Part shown: positions 9,270 to 16,543 of the stretch, in pieces
Numbering within the stretch: the stretch's first letter is position 1
Layout of the letters: the number at the start of each line of letters is the position of its first letter
From: Lachnospiraceae bacterium NK4A179
GTDB taxonomy: Bacteria; Bacillota; Clostridia; Lachnospirales; Lachnospiraceae
DNA: 64,000 bases
NCBI GenBank assembly: GCA_000421045.1
Contig: ATWC01000001.1
Span: 228,258 to 292,257, forward strand
Direction of reading: 5' to 3'
Program-made: the position numbers and the translations under genes
Notes under the pieces: generated by a model
Told to the model about the DNA's origin: nothing
The model's database searches: none
What the model saw: only the letters and a program-made list of their open reading frames with translations

Positions 9270-10625
9270 TTACAGCTCTCGCACAGCCTTTCCTATACAG
9301 TCTGCCATGAAAGACAGCATCTCATCTGTCATTCCCGGATATACTCCGACCCAGAAGCTTTTTTTCATGATCTCCTCTGTATTCTCAAGACCGCCTATAA
9401 CCCTGTATGCATCGGTTCCGCGTATCTCATCAAAACAGGGATGCTTTATTATATTTCCCGAAAACAAAAGTCTGGTCTGTATATTATTGTCTTCGAGATA
9501 CTTCGTAACTTTGTTACGTCCGTTATCCGGCTTTATGGTCAGTATAAAACCGAACCACGAAGGACTGCTGTTTTCCGCAGGTTCCGGAAGGATGATTTTA
9601 TCCGTAACCTCACTTCCCTGCCTGATCAGCGCCTCCTTCAGATATTTCCAATTGTGCTTTCTTCTTTCTATAAAAGAAGGAAACTTCTTAAGCTGTTCCA
9701 CGCCCACAGCCGCCTGCATATCTGTCGCTTTAAGATTGTATCCGAAATGACTGTAAGTGTATTTATGATCATATCCTTTAGGAAGCTCTCCAAACTGCCC
9801 GTCAAAACGGTGCCCGCAGAGATTATCCTTTCCGGGAGGACATACGCAGTCCCTTCCCCAGTCCCTGTATGAAAGGATAAGCCTGTTAAGAAGCGGATCA
9901 TCTGTATATACAGCTCCACCCTCTCCCATGGTCATGTGATGAGGCGGATAGAAACTTGAGGTGCCTATATCCCCCCATGTTCCCGTAAATTTAGTGACAC
10001 CATCGATCGTATATTTTGAACCAAGCGCATCACAGTTATCTTCCACAAGCCACAGACCATGCCTGTCACAAAAATCCTTCACTGTCTTAATGTCAAAAGG
10101 ATTGCCTAAGGTATGCGCTATCATCACTGCCTTAGTCTTTCCCGGTACAAAAGCCTCTTCAAGAGCATCGGGATCTATATTGTACTGGGGTATGGTCACA
10201 TCCAGAAATACCGGTATGGCACCATACTGTATTATCGGATTTACCGTTGTAGGAAAACCGCATGCAACCGTAATGACTTCGTCTCCGCGTCTGATACGCC
10301 TGTCCCCGAGTTCGGGTGCCGTGAGAACGGTAAAAGCAAGCAGATTTGCCGAAGATCCGCTGTTTACTATATGCGCATGCTTCACACCGATCCACTCTGC
10401 AAAATTCTTTTCAAATTCATCGGAAAAGCGTCCGGCTGTCAGCCAGAAATCAAGGCATGCATCCGCAAGCGACTGCATCTCCTTCTCATCAAAAACACGG
10501 GAGGCATAGTTAATGCGGTCTCCCGGTCTGAATACTTCATCATTCTTTTTATATTGAAGATAATAATCCCCTATCAGGGTTTTTATCTCATTTCTTGCTT
10601 CTTCTTCACTGTTCCACTGCTTCAT
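9270..10625 (-). CDS. rfbH: CDP-4-keto-6-deoxyglucose-3-dehydrase (E1)
   Basis: 451 residues. PMP- and [2Fe-2S]-dependent enzyme that removes the 3-hydroxyl of CDP-4-keto-6-deoxyglucose together with a reductase (E3). It has the aspartate-aminotransferase fold of the DegT/ArnB family but the PLP-binding lysine is replaced: SFYPPHHMTMGEGG has His229-His230 where aminotransferases have Lys. The iron-sulfur ligands can be seen as Cys198 and then Cys260-x-Cys262-x7-Cys270, matching the C-x-C-x7-C motif of E1. These two changes separate RfbH from ordinary sugar aminotransferases. It overlaps hisA by 4 bp. No E3 reductase gene is in the window. Confidence 0.95.
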   Translation of the reverse strand: MKQWNSEEEARNEIKTLIGDYYLQYKKNDEVFRPGDRINYASRVFDEKEMQSLADACLDFWLTAGRFSDEFEKNFAEWIGVKHAHIVNSGSSANLLAFTVLTAPELGDRRIRRGDEVITVACGFPTTVNPIIQYGAIPVFLDVTIPQYNIDPDALEEAFVPGKTKAVMIAHTLGNPFDIKTVKDFCDRHGLWLVEDNCDALGSKYTIDGVTKFTGTWGDIGTSSFYPPHHMTMGEGGAVYTDDPLLNRLILSYRDWGRDCVCPPGKDNLCGHRFDGQFGELPKGYDHKYTYSHFGYNLKATDMQAAVGVEQLKKFPSFIERRKHNWKYLKEALIRQGSEVTDKIILPEPAENSSPSWFGFILTIKPDNGRNKVTKYLEDNNIQTRLLFSGNIIKHPCFDEIRGTDAYRVIGGLENTEEIMKKSFWVGVYPGMTDEMLSFMADCIGKAVREL

Positions 10626-11401
10626 ATATGAGAAAGCACCTCTCTCAAAGATAGATTTCCTCCGAAAAGATCCAAGGCTGAACCTATAGTCACATCAACC
10701 TTTCCGGCCCCTAACCTGTTTATTATATCAATATCAGAGAGATTATGCACCCCTCCGGCATATGTCACGGGAACGGAATCCTTATCCTGTCTGTATTCAG
10801 ACAGGATACCGAACACATCCTGTTCTATACCTGACTGTTTGCCTTCCGCATCAACAGCATGGATCAGGAATTCGCAGGCATACTGTTCAAGTTCATGCAT
10901 AACAGAAACCGATAGTTCTGTATCGGTAAACTTCTGCCACCTGTCTGTGACTATAAAATATCTGCCGTCTTTCTTTCTGCAGCTAAGGTCAAGTATGAGA
11001 TGCTCTCTTCCGGTCTTCTTTGAGAGCCTTTCAAGCCTGTCCATATCCACTCTTCCGTTATTGAAGACATAGGATGTGACAATCACGGCATAAGCACCGG
11101 CCTCTATGAATTCCGTGGCATTTTCTTCCGTTATGCCTCCGCCGACTGACATCCCGTCTCGGAAAGCCGAAAGAGCCAAAAAAGCCTGCTCTTTGGATGC
11201 CATATATTCATCTGTGCCAATTTTGTTTAAAATTATCACATGACCGCCGGAAAGATTGTTTTCTTTATAAATATACGCAAAATGAGCGGCATCATATTCC
11301 GCGACGAAATTTTCCTTTGCGCCTTTTTCGTCGTTTAAGCTGCCGCCCACTATCTGTTTGACTTTCCCGTCATGTATGTCTATGCAGGGTCTGAATCTCA
11401 T
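10622..11401 (-). CDS. hisA: Eukaryotic-type HisA (ProFAR isomerase)
   Basis: 259 residues. Phosphoribosylformimino-5-aminoimidazole carboxamide ribotide isomerase of histidine synthesis, but of the branch represented by yeast HIS6 and not the usual bacterial HisA. Features shared with HIS6: CIDIHDGKVKQIVGG at the N-terminus, SVGGGI, VIVTSYVF, LDLSCRKKDGRY, RWQKFTD-x-EL, EFLIHAVDAEG, a late YAGG and VDVTIGSALDLFGGNL. Asp8 and a second-half aspartate (in HAVDAEG) keep the acid-base pair of the half-barrels. It overlaps dapB and rfbH by 4 bp each, so it is fixed inside the dap-rfb operon and apart from other his genes. Confidence 0.9.
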   Translation of the reverse strand: MRFRPCIDIHDGKVKQIVGGSLNDEKGAKENFVAEYDAAHFAYIYKENNLSGGHVIILNKIGTDEYMASKEQAFLALSAFRDGMSVGGGITEENATEFIEAGAYAVIVTSYVFNNGRVDMDRLERLSKKTGREHLILDLSCRKKDGRYFIVTDRWQKFTDTELSVSVMHELEQYACEFLIHAVDAEGKQSGIEQDVFGILSEYRQDKDSVPVTYAGGVHNLSDIDIINRLGAGKVDVTIGSALDLFGGNLSLREVLSHI

Positions 11402-12156
11402 CCTATCACATCACTCATATCATAAAGTCCTGCAGGCTTTCCTGCGAGGAATTTAGCTGCCTCAATGGCCCCTTTTCCGAAAACAGCCTTGGAATAAGCT
11501 CTGTGGCTGAAGGTGATGACCTCATCTTCTCCGGCAAAGATCACATCATGATCCCCGACGATGGTTCCGCCTCTTACTGCCGAAATACCAAGTTCCTTCT
11601 TATCCCTCTTCTGTCTTCTCTGGGACCTGTCATAAACATATTCAAACTGTCCGTCCATCTCATCATTGATCGCATCAGCAAGAGCAAGTGCGGTTCCTGA
11701 CGGAGCATCCACTTTCTGGTTATGATGCTTCTCAACGATCTCGATATCAAAACCTGCAGGCGAAAATGTCGCTGCAGCCTCACGAAGCATCTTTAAGAGC
11801 ACGTTTATGCCTAAAGACATATTTGCCGACTTAAGAACTGCTGTCTTCTTCGTCGAGACCTCAGTTGCTCTCTTTACCTGATCTTCAGAAAGTCCTGTTG
11901 AGCAGAGCACAACAGGCATCTGCTTCTCTTCACAGAAATCAAGCAGAGTATCTACTGCCTTTGCAGATGAGAAGTCAATAACAACATCAGCCTGCACATC
12001 ACAATCATTTATATTCTTAAACACCGGATAATCATTCTGTATCCCGTCAAACAGGTCAATACCTGCAACTATCTCTATCTCCGGATCATCCTTTACGAGC
12101 CTTGTGATAGTCTGACCCATATGGCCATTACAGCCGTTCATTATAGCTTTAACCAT
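11398..12156 (-). CDS. dapB: 4-hydroxy-tetrahydrodipicolinate reductase
   Basis: 252 residues. NAD(P)H-dependent second step of the lysine/diaminopimelate branch. The N-terminal Rossmann loop is GCNGHMGQTI; the substrate-site motif EKHHNQKVDAPSGTAL (around residue 150) has the two catalytic histidines and the Lys of DapB, followed by GEDEVITFSHRAYSK. It starts one base after the dapA stop and overlaps hisA by 4 bp. Expression follows the lysine riboswitch upstream of dapA. Confidence 0.97.
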   Translation of the reverse strand: MVKAIMNGCNGHMGQTITRLVKDDPEIEIVAGIDLFDGIQNDYPVFKNINDCDVQADVVIDFSSAKAVDTLLDFCEEKQMPVVLCSTGLSEDQVKRATEVSTKKTAVLKSANMSLGINVLLKMLREAAATFSPAGFDIEIVEKHHNQKVDAPSGTALALADAINDEMDGQFEYVYDRSQRRQKRDKKELGISAVRGGTIVGDHDVIFAGEDEVITFSHRAYSKAVFGKGAIEAAKFLAGKPAGLYDMSDVIG

Positions 12157-12157
12157 A

Positions 12158-13045
12158 TCAAAGCACCCCGAATTCTTTCATTGCATTTTCAAGTATTTTT
12201 GCATGTTCAGGTTCGATCTCTGTAAGAGGCATTCTTAAAGGACCTGCCGCCTGTCCCTGAAGTGCCATAGCCTTCTTTACAGGGATAGGATTTACCTCAC
12301 AAAACAGAGCATTGATGAGAGGAAGAGCCTTAAGCTGTATCTCTCTTGCGCCCTCAACATCGCCTTCAAAGAACTTTGCACACATATCATGTGTCTGCTT
12401 AGGAGCCACATTAGAGAGAACTGAGATAACGCCCTTTCCGCCAAGTGAAAGAAGAGGAACAACCTGATCATCATTTCCCGAATATACATCAATGCATCCG
12501 TCTGCAAGACTCTGCATCTTTACCAGCTGTGAGAAGTTGCCTGTAGCATCTTTCACGCCTACTATATTCTTATTTTCCTTTGCAAGCTTTACCATAGTCT
12601 CCGGAAGAATATTTACTCCGCCTGTACGGCTCGGGATATTGTAAAGGATAAGAGGTATATTTACCGACTGTGCGACAGCCGTAAAATGTTTGATAAGGCC
12701 TGCCTGAGTTGCCTTGTTGTAATAAGGCGTAACGACCAGAGCCGCATCAACCCCTGCCTTTTCTGCTTCCTGCGTGAGATAAACCGCTGTCTTTGTGCAG
12801 TTTGAACCCGTACCTGCAATAACAGGGATACGGCCGTTTACTACTTTCACGCAGTATCTGATAACATCAAGATGCTCTTCTTCAGTCATCGTTGCTGCTT
12901 CACCTGTGGTACCGCATACGATGATAGCATCTGTACCATTTGCTATCTGGTACTCGATATTTTTTGCAAATCCCTCATAATCAATTGATTCATCGTCTTT
13001 AAAGGGTGTGACGATGGCAACACCTGCTCCTGTGAATACTGACAT
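12158..13045 (-). CDS. dapA: 4-hydroxy-tetrahydrodipicolinate synthase
   Basis: 295 residues from the ATG at 13045, which has a perfect AGGAGG seven bases upstream. The frame stays open for 90 codons further upstream, but that part is the leader with the riboswitch and terminator and is not protein. DapA condenses pyruvate and aspartate semialdehyde. Seen: CGTTGEAATM (Thr46/Thr47 of the catalytic triad), YNIPSRTG with Tyr135, and VGVKDATGN with Schiff-base Lys165. First gene of the lysine-riboswitch operon. Confidence 0.97.
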   Translation of the reverse strand: MSVFTGAGVAIVTPFKDDESIDYEGFAKNIEYQIANGTDAIIVCGTTGEAATMTEEEHLDVIRYCVKVVNGRIPVIAGTGSNCTKTAVYLTQEAEKAGVDAALVVTPYYNKATQAGLIKHFTAVAQSVNIPLILYNIPSRTGGVNILPETMVKLAKENKNIVGVKDATGNFSQLVKMQSLADGCIDVYSGNDDQVVPLLSLGGKGVISVLSNVAPKQTHDMCAKFFEGDVEGAREIQLKALPLINALFCEVNPIPVKKAMALQGQAAGPLRMPLTEIEPEHAKILENAMKEFGVL

Positions 13046-13074
13046 GATACGCCTCCTAAAAATGTTGATAAATG

Positions 13075-13099
13075 AAAAAACCGGCACGAAAGATGCCGG
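13075..13099 (-). terminator. Riboswitch-controlled attenuator in the dapA leader
   Basis: On the minus strand the hairpin CCGGCA-TCTTTCG-TGCCGG is followed at once by TTTTTT. It lies between the lysine aptamer and the dapA ribosome-binding site, the position of the terminator in transcription-attenuating L-box leaders: lysine binding should favour it and stop transcription before dapA. Confidence 0.92.
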
Positions 13100-13138
13100 C
13101 GCCTGACATAAAATCAATACGTAAATATACGTATCATA

Positions 13139-13323
13139 TGATAGCGCCCCATCTCTCCGGACTGACATGCAGTCCCTTTCAGATGACAGTGATACGGGTA
13201 TTTCCCGCATCCCCAGGCAGACGGTAACGGATCCTGTCCCCTTCGGCGGCCAGCCCTTTCTTCTGCGATCAACCTTTACCGTAATCGTCCCGCAGGATAC
13301 TTTTGCTTTCCGCAACCTCTATC
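13139..13323 (-). promoter_or_regulatory. Lysine riboswitch (L-box) aptamer
   Basis: Read on the minus strand, the 185-nt leader begins GATAGAGGTTGCG and ends GGGGCGCTATC, so the ends pair as P1 (GATAG/CTATC). Between them are the L-box landmarks in order: AAAAGTA after the first conserved block, GAAAGGG, GCCGCCGAAGGGG, CTGGGG, CTGTCATC and GTCCGGAGAG just before the P1 3' strand. Promoter upstream, intrinsic terminator downstream and dapA as first gene all agree. Recognition is by eye, without a covariance model. Confidence 0.9.
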
Positions 13324-13337
13324 TTTATTAATTAATC

Positions 13338-13366
13338 ACTATACACCTGCGGTATGTTTATGTCAA
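13338..13366 (-). promoter_or_regulatory. Sigma-A promoter of the dapA-rfb operon
   Basis: TTGACA (13366-13361), a 17-bp spacer and TATAGT (13343-13338) on the minus strand. The predicted start near 13331 leaves about 8 nt before the lysine aptamer. This is the only strong promoter seen for the whole minus-strand run down to position 1. Confidence 0.85.
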
Positions 13367-13430
13367 TCATTTTCCCCTGAATGATCCATGTAATTATTGT
13401 ATTTATTCATGTTCAAAACCTTAAAAACAA

Positions 13431-13459
13431 TTGACAAATCAGTCAGATTGAACGATTAT
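13431..13459 (+). promoter_or_regulatory. Probable promoter of the pilin-like gene
   Basis: TTGACA at 13431-13436, 17-bp spacer, GATTAT at 13454-13459. The -35 is perfect and the -10 weaker (4 of 6). A start near 13466 would put the c-di-GMP aptamer at the very 5' end of the transcript. It diverges from the dapA promoter across about 65 bp. Confidence 0.55.
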
Positions 13460-13469
13460 ATACTTAAGA

Positions 13470-13553
13470 AAAAAACTTAGAGCAAAACCGGTTAAAGCCG
13501 GCGACGCAAAGCTAAAGGGCCTTATCCCGATCAGGATGGCAGCCAGCTGCAGC
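13470..13553 (+). promoter_or_regulatory. Cyclic di-GMP-I riboswitch (GEMM)
   Basis: The plus strand shows the GEMM-I landmarks in order: GAGCAAAACCGG, a short loop, CCGGCGACGCAAAGCTA (the highly conserved GACGCAAAGC joining region), then a second stem GGGCCTTATCCCGATCAGGAT closed by GGCAGCC. The aptamer lies 83 bp upstream of a type IV pilin-like gene, a known target class for this riboswitch in clostridia. Recognised by eye. Confidence 0.88.
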
Positions 13554-13583
13554 AATTGACATATATGTTTCGCTAGAACTTCT

Positions 13584-13615
13584 ACAAGCTGCCGCTGGAA
13601 CAAGCGACAGCTTGT
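13584..13615 (+). promoter_or_regulatory. Expression-platform hairpin after the c-di-GMP aptamer
   Basis: ACAAGCTG-c-CGCT, loop GGAACA, AGCG-a-CAGCTTGT, then TTGCATT and the AAGGAGG ribosome-binding site. The U-tract is weak. The 11-nt block CCAGCTGCAGC at the aptamer's 3' end (13543-13553) can pair 10/11 with GCTGCCGCTGG (13588-13598) in the left arm, which would break this hairpin. That gives two mutually exclusive structures, as expected for a switch. Whether the hairpin acts as terminator or in another way is not settled. Confidence 0.6.
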
Positions 13616-13635
13616 TTGCATTAAGGAGGCGGAAC

Positions 13636-14214
13636 ATGAGATCAAACAAAGGTATCACCCTCGTTGAACTTATAGTGGTCATCTGCATCATAGCCATTCT
13701 CACCGGAGTTGTGGCTCCTCAGCTTATCAGCTGGATCGAAAAAGCAAATCAGGTAACTGACCTGAACAATGCAAGAAACATTGCGGATGCACTCTACTTC
13801 TATTCTCTGGACGTAGATAATGAACCCCTCCGCTACAATACCGGTCTGGCCGCTCAAGGCAAAGGGCTTCGCGGATATGTATATGTTGACCGCGATGAAC
13901 TCAGATGTTCTGATGAGATAGTATGGAATGCACTGGTTGATGCAGGCATGATACCTTCCACTGTACAGCCCGCTACCCGTTGGAACACCGAACAGGTCTG
14001 GCACAACCCCAAGCTTAGAACACGCGCAAGACTGTGGGATACTTATCAGATAGATTTCTACTTTTTTGAAGACGGTATAATAGATCACTTTACATATTCG
14101 GCTGCCGCTGCAGGAAGCAGGACAGCACTTACATCAGACAGTGAATTGAGCAAACTCTTCGCACACAGGCTCAATTCTACAACAAGGTCTACAGAACTTG
14201 GAGAAAGTGAATGA
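13636..14214 (+). CDS. Type IV pilin / pseudopilin-like protein
   Basis: 192 residues from the ATG at 13636, which has AAGGAGG eight bases upstream. The prepilin leader is MRSNKG followed by ITLVELIVVICIIAILTGVV: a short basic leader, Gly at -1, Glu at +5 of the mature chain and a hydrophobic helix, as required by prepilin peptidase and by pilus assembly. Position +1 is Ile where Phe is most common. The rest is a hydrophilic globular domain with no cysteine pair seen. No pilus-assembly genes are adjacent. The c-di-GMP-I riboswitch upstream suggests that pilus-linked adhesion or motility follows c-di-GMP level. Confidence 0.9.
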   Translation: MRSNKGITLVELIVVICIIAILTGVVAPQLISWIEKANQVTDLNNARNIADALYFYSLDVDNEPLRYNTGLAAQGKGLRGYVYVDRDELRCSDEIVWNALVDAGMIPSTVQPATRWNTEQVWHNPKLRTRARLWDTYQIDFYFFEDGIIDHFTYSAAAAGSRTALTSDSELSKLFAHRLNSTTRSTELGESE

Positions 14215-14236
14215 CACTGTACCAAATGGTGAGAAG

Positions 14237-14271
14237 AAACAGGTCGGATCGTTTTTTGATCCGGCCTGTTT
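14237..14271. other. Strong hairpin after the pilin-like gene
   Basis: AAACAGGTCGGATC and GATCCGGCCTGTTT form a 14-bp stem with one G-T pair, around the loop GTTTTTT. The T-run is in the loop and no T-run follows, so it is not a textbook terminator on the plus strand, though it may still block transcription or protect the mRNA 3' end. Confidence 0.5.
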
Positions 14272-14297
14272 CAATTGACACAATTTAATATCCACTT

Positions 14298-14326
14298 TTG
14301 GGCTATATATCAATATATGCTATACT
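14298..14326 (+). promoter_or_regulatory. Extended -10 promoter of the membrane-protein pair
   Basis: TTGGGC at 14298-14303, 17-bp spacer ending in TGC, then TATACT at 14321-14326 (TG-n extended -10). Predicted start near 14333, inside the adjacent inverted repeat. Confidence 0.65.
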
Positions 14327-14327
14327 A

Positions 14328-14350
14328 ACTACAAAGTATATGTTTGTAGT
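14328..14350. repeat. Inverted repeat at a transcription start (possible operator)
   Basis: ACTACAAA (14328-14335), spacer GTATATG, TTTGTAGT (14343-14350): perfect 8-bp arms directly after the -10 element. A partial copy, ACTACAA, recurs at 14374-14380. The position fits a repressor operator or a 5' mRNA hairpin; no regulator gene for it is seen nearby. Confidence 0.6.
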
Positions 14351-14408
14351 AAAATCAATAAGTAAATGCGCTTACTACAACACTCCACAAAGATAACTAT
14401 AAAGAATA

Positions 14409-16529
14409 ATGGCGGATAAGCTTCCTGTGAATAAAATAAAAAAGAAGAATCTTATATTGCTATTTCTGCTGTCATTGATAGCAGAAATTTTTCTGTTCAA
14501 CCTCAGGACTTTTCAAACTGCAATGTATGAAGAAAAGTATCCGGATACATCATATACATCGGAACTTATTGGCGGCTCCCCGGACAGCAACGGAAATATT
14601 GTTATGAATCCCGACGCTGACTGCGTGATCATAAATTATAACGGTTTCGGCTATCCCCTAAAAAACATCAAACTTGATGCCGAGTGGATCGATGATGTGC
14701 GATCAGATCAGACGGAAGATCATGTATGTGTAGCCGAATGTTCAACCTTTGATGAAGCTTTATTTGAACAGGTGGATGAGAACGGAAACTCCTATTTTGA
14801 AAATGCATCGGTAGGAGTAGTAACAGCAAAAATCCTTCATACAGTAAAAAACTCCCAATATGTTTATTTTGAACCCTTCGGGAATACCCATAAGCTCCAT
14901 ATTGTCCTTTATCCCGCATCAGATAATGCAAAAACTCTTCGTATCCATGAATTGATATTCAACGCAGCAAAGCCTTTGGAAATAAAGCCCATAAGGATAC
15001 TGTTCATATTTGTGATGTTTCTTTTACTTTATTTTTCTCTTATCGATCCTTTATTATGGCAAATTGACTGTGTCTCAGTTGACCGGAAAAAAACATGGGC
15101 TATTATAACGTTGTTTATCCTTTTTTCCATCTTTTCCGTTTTCTGGATGACATCAAACAGATCGTTTATGTATAATTCATTTTCTCCATATGCCGCGCTT
15201 GTCCGTGCACTATGTAAAGGACAAGTGTACATTGAAGAAGCGAGTGAAACTGTAAAGAATGTAGAAGATAAAGTTGTATTTTGGCGAAGCGGCAGTACAG
15301 AGGTTCTGTTTGACCATGCCCTTCATGACGGAAAATACTACGTCTATTTTGGATTATTGCCCTGTCTTGTCTTTTATCTTCCGTATCATTTGGCTACCGG
15401 AAGTGATCTGCCAAATATTTTTCCCGCACTGTTTTTGCGTTTGCTTACTGTGGCGCTTACAGGACGTGTGATCTGGCTGTTGATAAAGAAGCACTACCCC
15501 AAAACTCCATTTATTCTTTTCTTACTTATGTGGGGAAGCTCTGTCTCCGGTATGTATATTCCCTTTATGCTATCATCTATGTCATTTTATGATATACCTA
15601 TTTTTTCGGGATTATCTCTTACTCTTGCGGGAATTTGCTTCTGGCTCAGAGCAGAAGAAGATAACAATATTATTGTAAAGAGATTAACAGCCGGAAGTAT
15701 ATGTATGGCCGCAGTATCCATGTGTCGGCCAACTATGCTTTTGTATGGCTTGACGCTGATCTCCATTGCCACATGGAACAGAAGAAAGCTGTTAAAGTCA
15801 TACGAAAAAAAACATCTATTGAGAATTGCTATATCAATCCTACTTCCGTATGTATTTTTTGCCATGATATCCATGAGTTATAATATCATGCGCTTTGGCA
15901 ATCCACTTGATTTTGGGTCAGCATACAATGCTACGGTTTATCCTATAAAAGGACGTAGTCCCTTTATTCCTTATGTTGCGTACAGGGCAGTATATGAATA
16001 TCTGTTAAAACCACCATTTTTAAATTTTAGCTTTCCATATGCCGCCTTTGGGCAATGGGAAAAGATACGTGATGCCGGCAATATAATGGTTGTAGACTTT
16101 GTAATAGGCGGATTGATAACATCTAATCCGTTTACATGGAGTCTTCTGCTTTCCGGACATTATGCAAAAAGTTTAAAAAACAAGAAGCTATTTATTCCAT
16201 TACTAAGCTGTGTGCTGATCGCATTTTTCCTGATGGTATATGGGACTGTATATACAAGCTTTATGTTTACCCGATACACTCTGGAATTCTCTCCTTCATT
16301 TATTTTGGGCGGATGTATATTAATGATGGAAATATTCAATGATATATCATCTGTAAATGATCTTTTTGTCCGTCGGATACTTAAACGTAGCATTGCGGTG
16401 ATTCTTCTTATTTCAATTTTCTGGGGAGCCCTGCAGCTTGGTATGGATATAAATGACAGCACGCCGATGAGACTTGGAAATACAGAGCTGTGGTACCGTA
16501 TAGTATATTCACTGAGAATATTTGGTTAA
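14409..16529 (+). CDS. Polytopic membrane protein, GT-C-like, paralogue 1
   Basis: 706 residues. One N-terminal membrane helix (LILLFLLSLIAEIFLF) is followed by an extracytoplasmic domain of about 170 residues and then 10 or more helices. The stretch FWRSGSTEVLFDHALHDGKY and the following YVYFGLLPCLVFYLPYHLATG resemble integral-membrane glycosyltransferases of the GT39/GT-C type, but no catalytic motif can be fixed with confidence. The next gene is a same-length paralogue. The ribosome-binding site is weak (AAAGAATA) and the region is visibly richer in A and T than the flanking core genes. Function unknown; cell-envelope glycan work is likely. Confidence 0.8.
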   Translation: MADKLPVNKIKKKNLILLFLLSLIAEIFLFNLRTFQTAMYEEKYPDTSYTSELIGGSPDSNGNIVMNPDADCVIINYNGFGYPLKNIKLDAEWIDDVRSDQTEDHVCVAECSTFDEALFEQVDENGNSYFENASVGVVTAKILHTVKNSQYVYFEPFGNTHKLHIVLYPASDNAKTLRIHELIFNAAKPLEIKPIRILFIFVMFLLLYFSLIDPLLWQIDCVSVDRKKTWAIITLFILFSIFSVFWMTSNRSFMYNSFSPYAALVRALCKGQVYIEEASETVKNVEDKVVFWRSGSTEVLFDHALHDGKYYVYFGLLPCLVFYLPYHLATGSDLPNIFPALFLRLLTVALTGRVIWLLIKKHYPKTPFILFLLMWGSSVSGMYIPFMLSSMSFYDIPIFSGLSLTLAGICFWLRAEEDNNIIVKRLTAGSICMAAVSMCRPTMLLYGLTLISIATWNRRKLLKSYEKKHLLRIAISILLPYVFFAMISMSYNIMRFGNPLDFGSAYNATVYPIKGRSPFIPYVAYRAVYEYLLKPPFLNFSFPYAAFGQWEKIRDAGNIMVVDFVIGGLITSNPFTWSLLLSGHYAKSLKNKKLFIPLLSCVLIAFFLMVYGTVYTSFMFTRYTLEFSPSFILGGCILMMEIFNDISSVNDLFVRRILKRSIAVILLISIFWGALQLGMDINDSTPMRLGNTELWYRIVYSLRIFG

Positions 16530-16543
16530 CTGAAACAAAGACA

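Noticed and set aside
13046..13315. In-frame N-terminal extension of DapA by 90 codons
   Set aside because: The stretch is the lysine aptamer and attenuator; AGGAGG precedes the ATG at 13045, and the extension has no similarity to DapA.
14237..14271. Canonical intrinsic terminator after the pilin-like gene
   Set aside because: The T-run is in the loop, and no T-run follows the stem; kept only as a hairpin.
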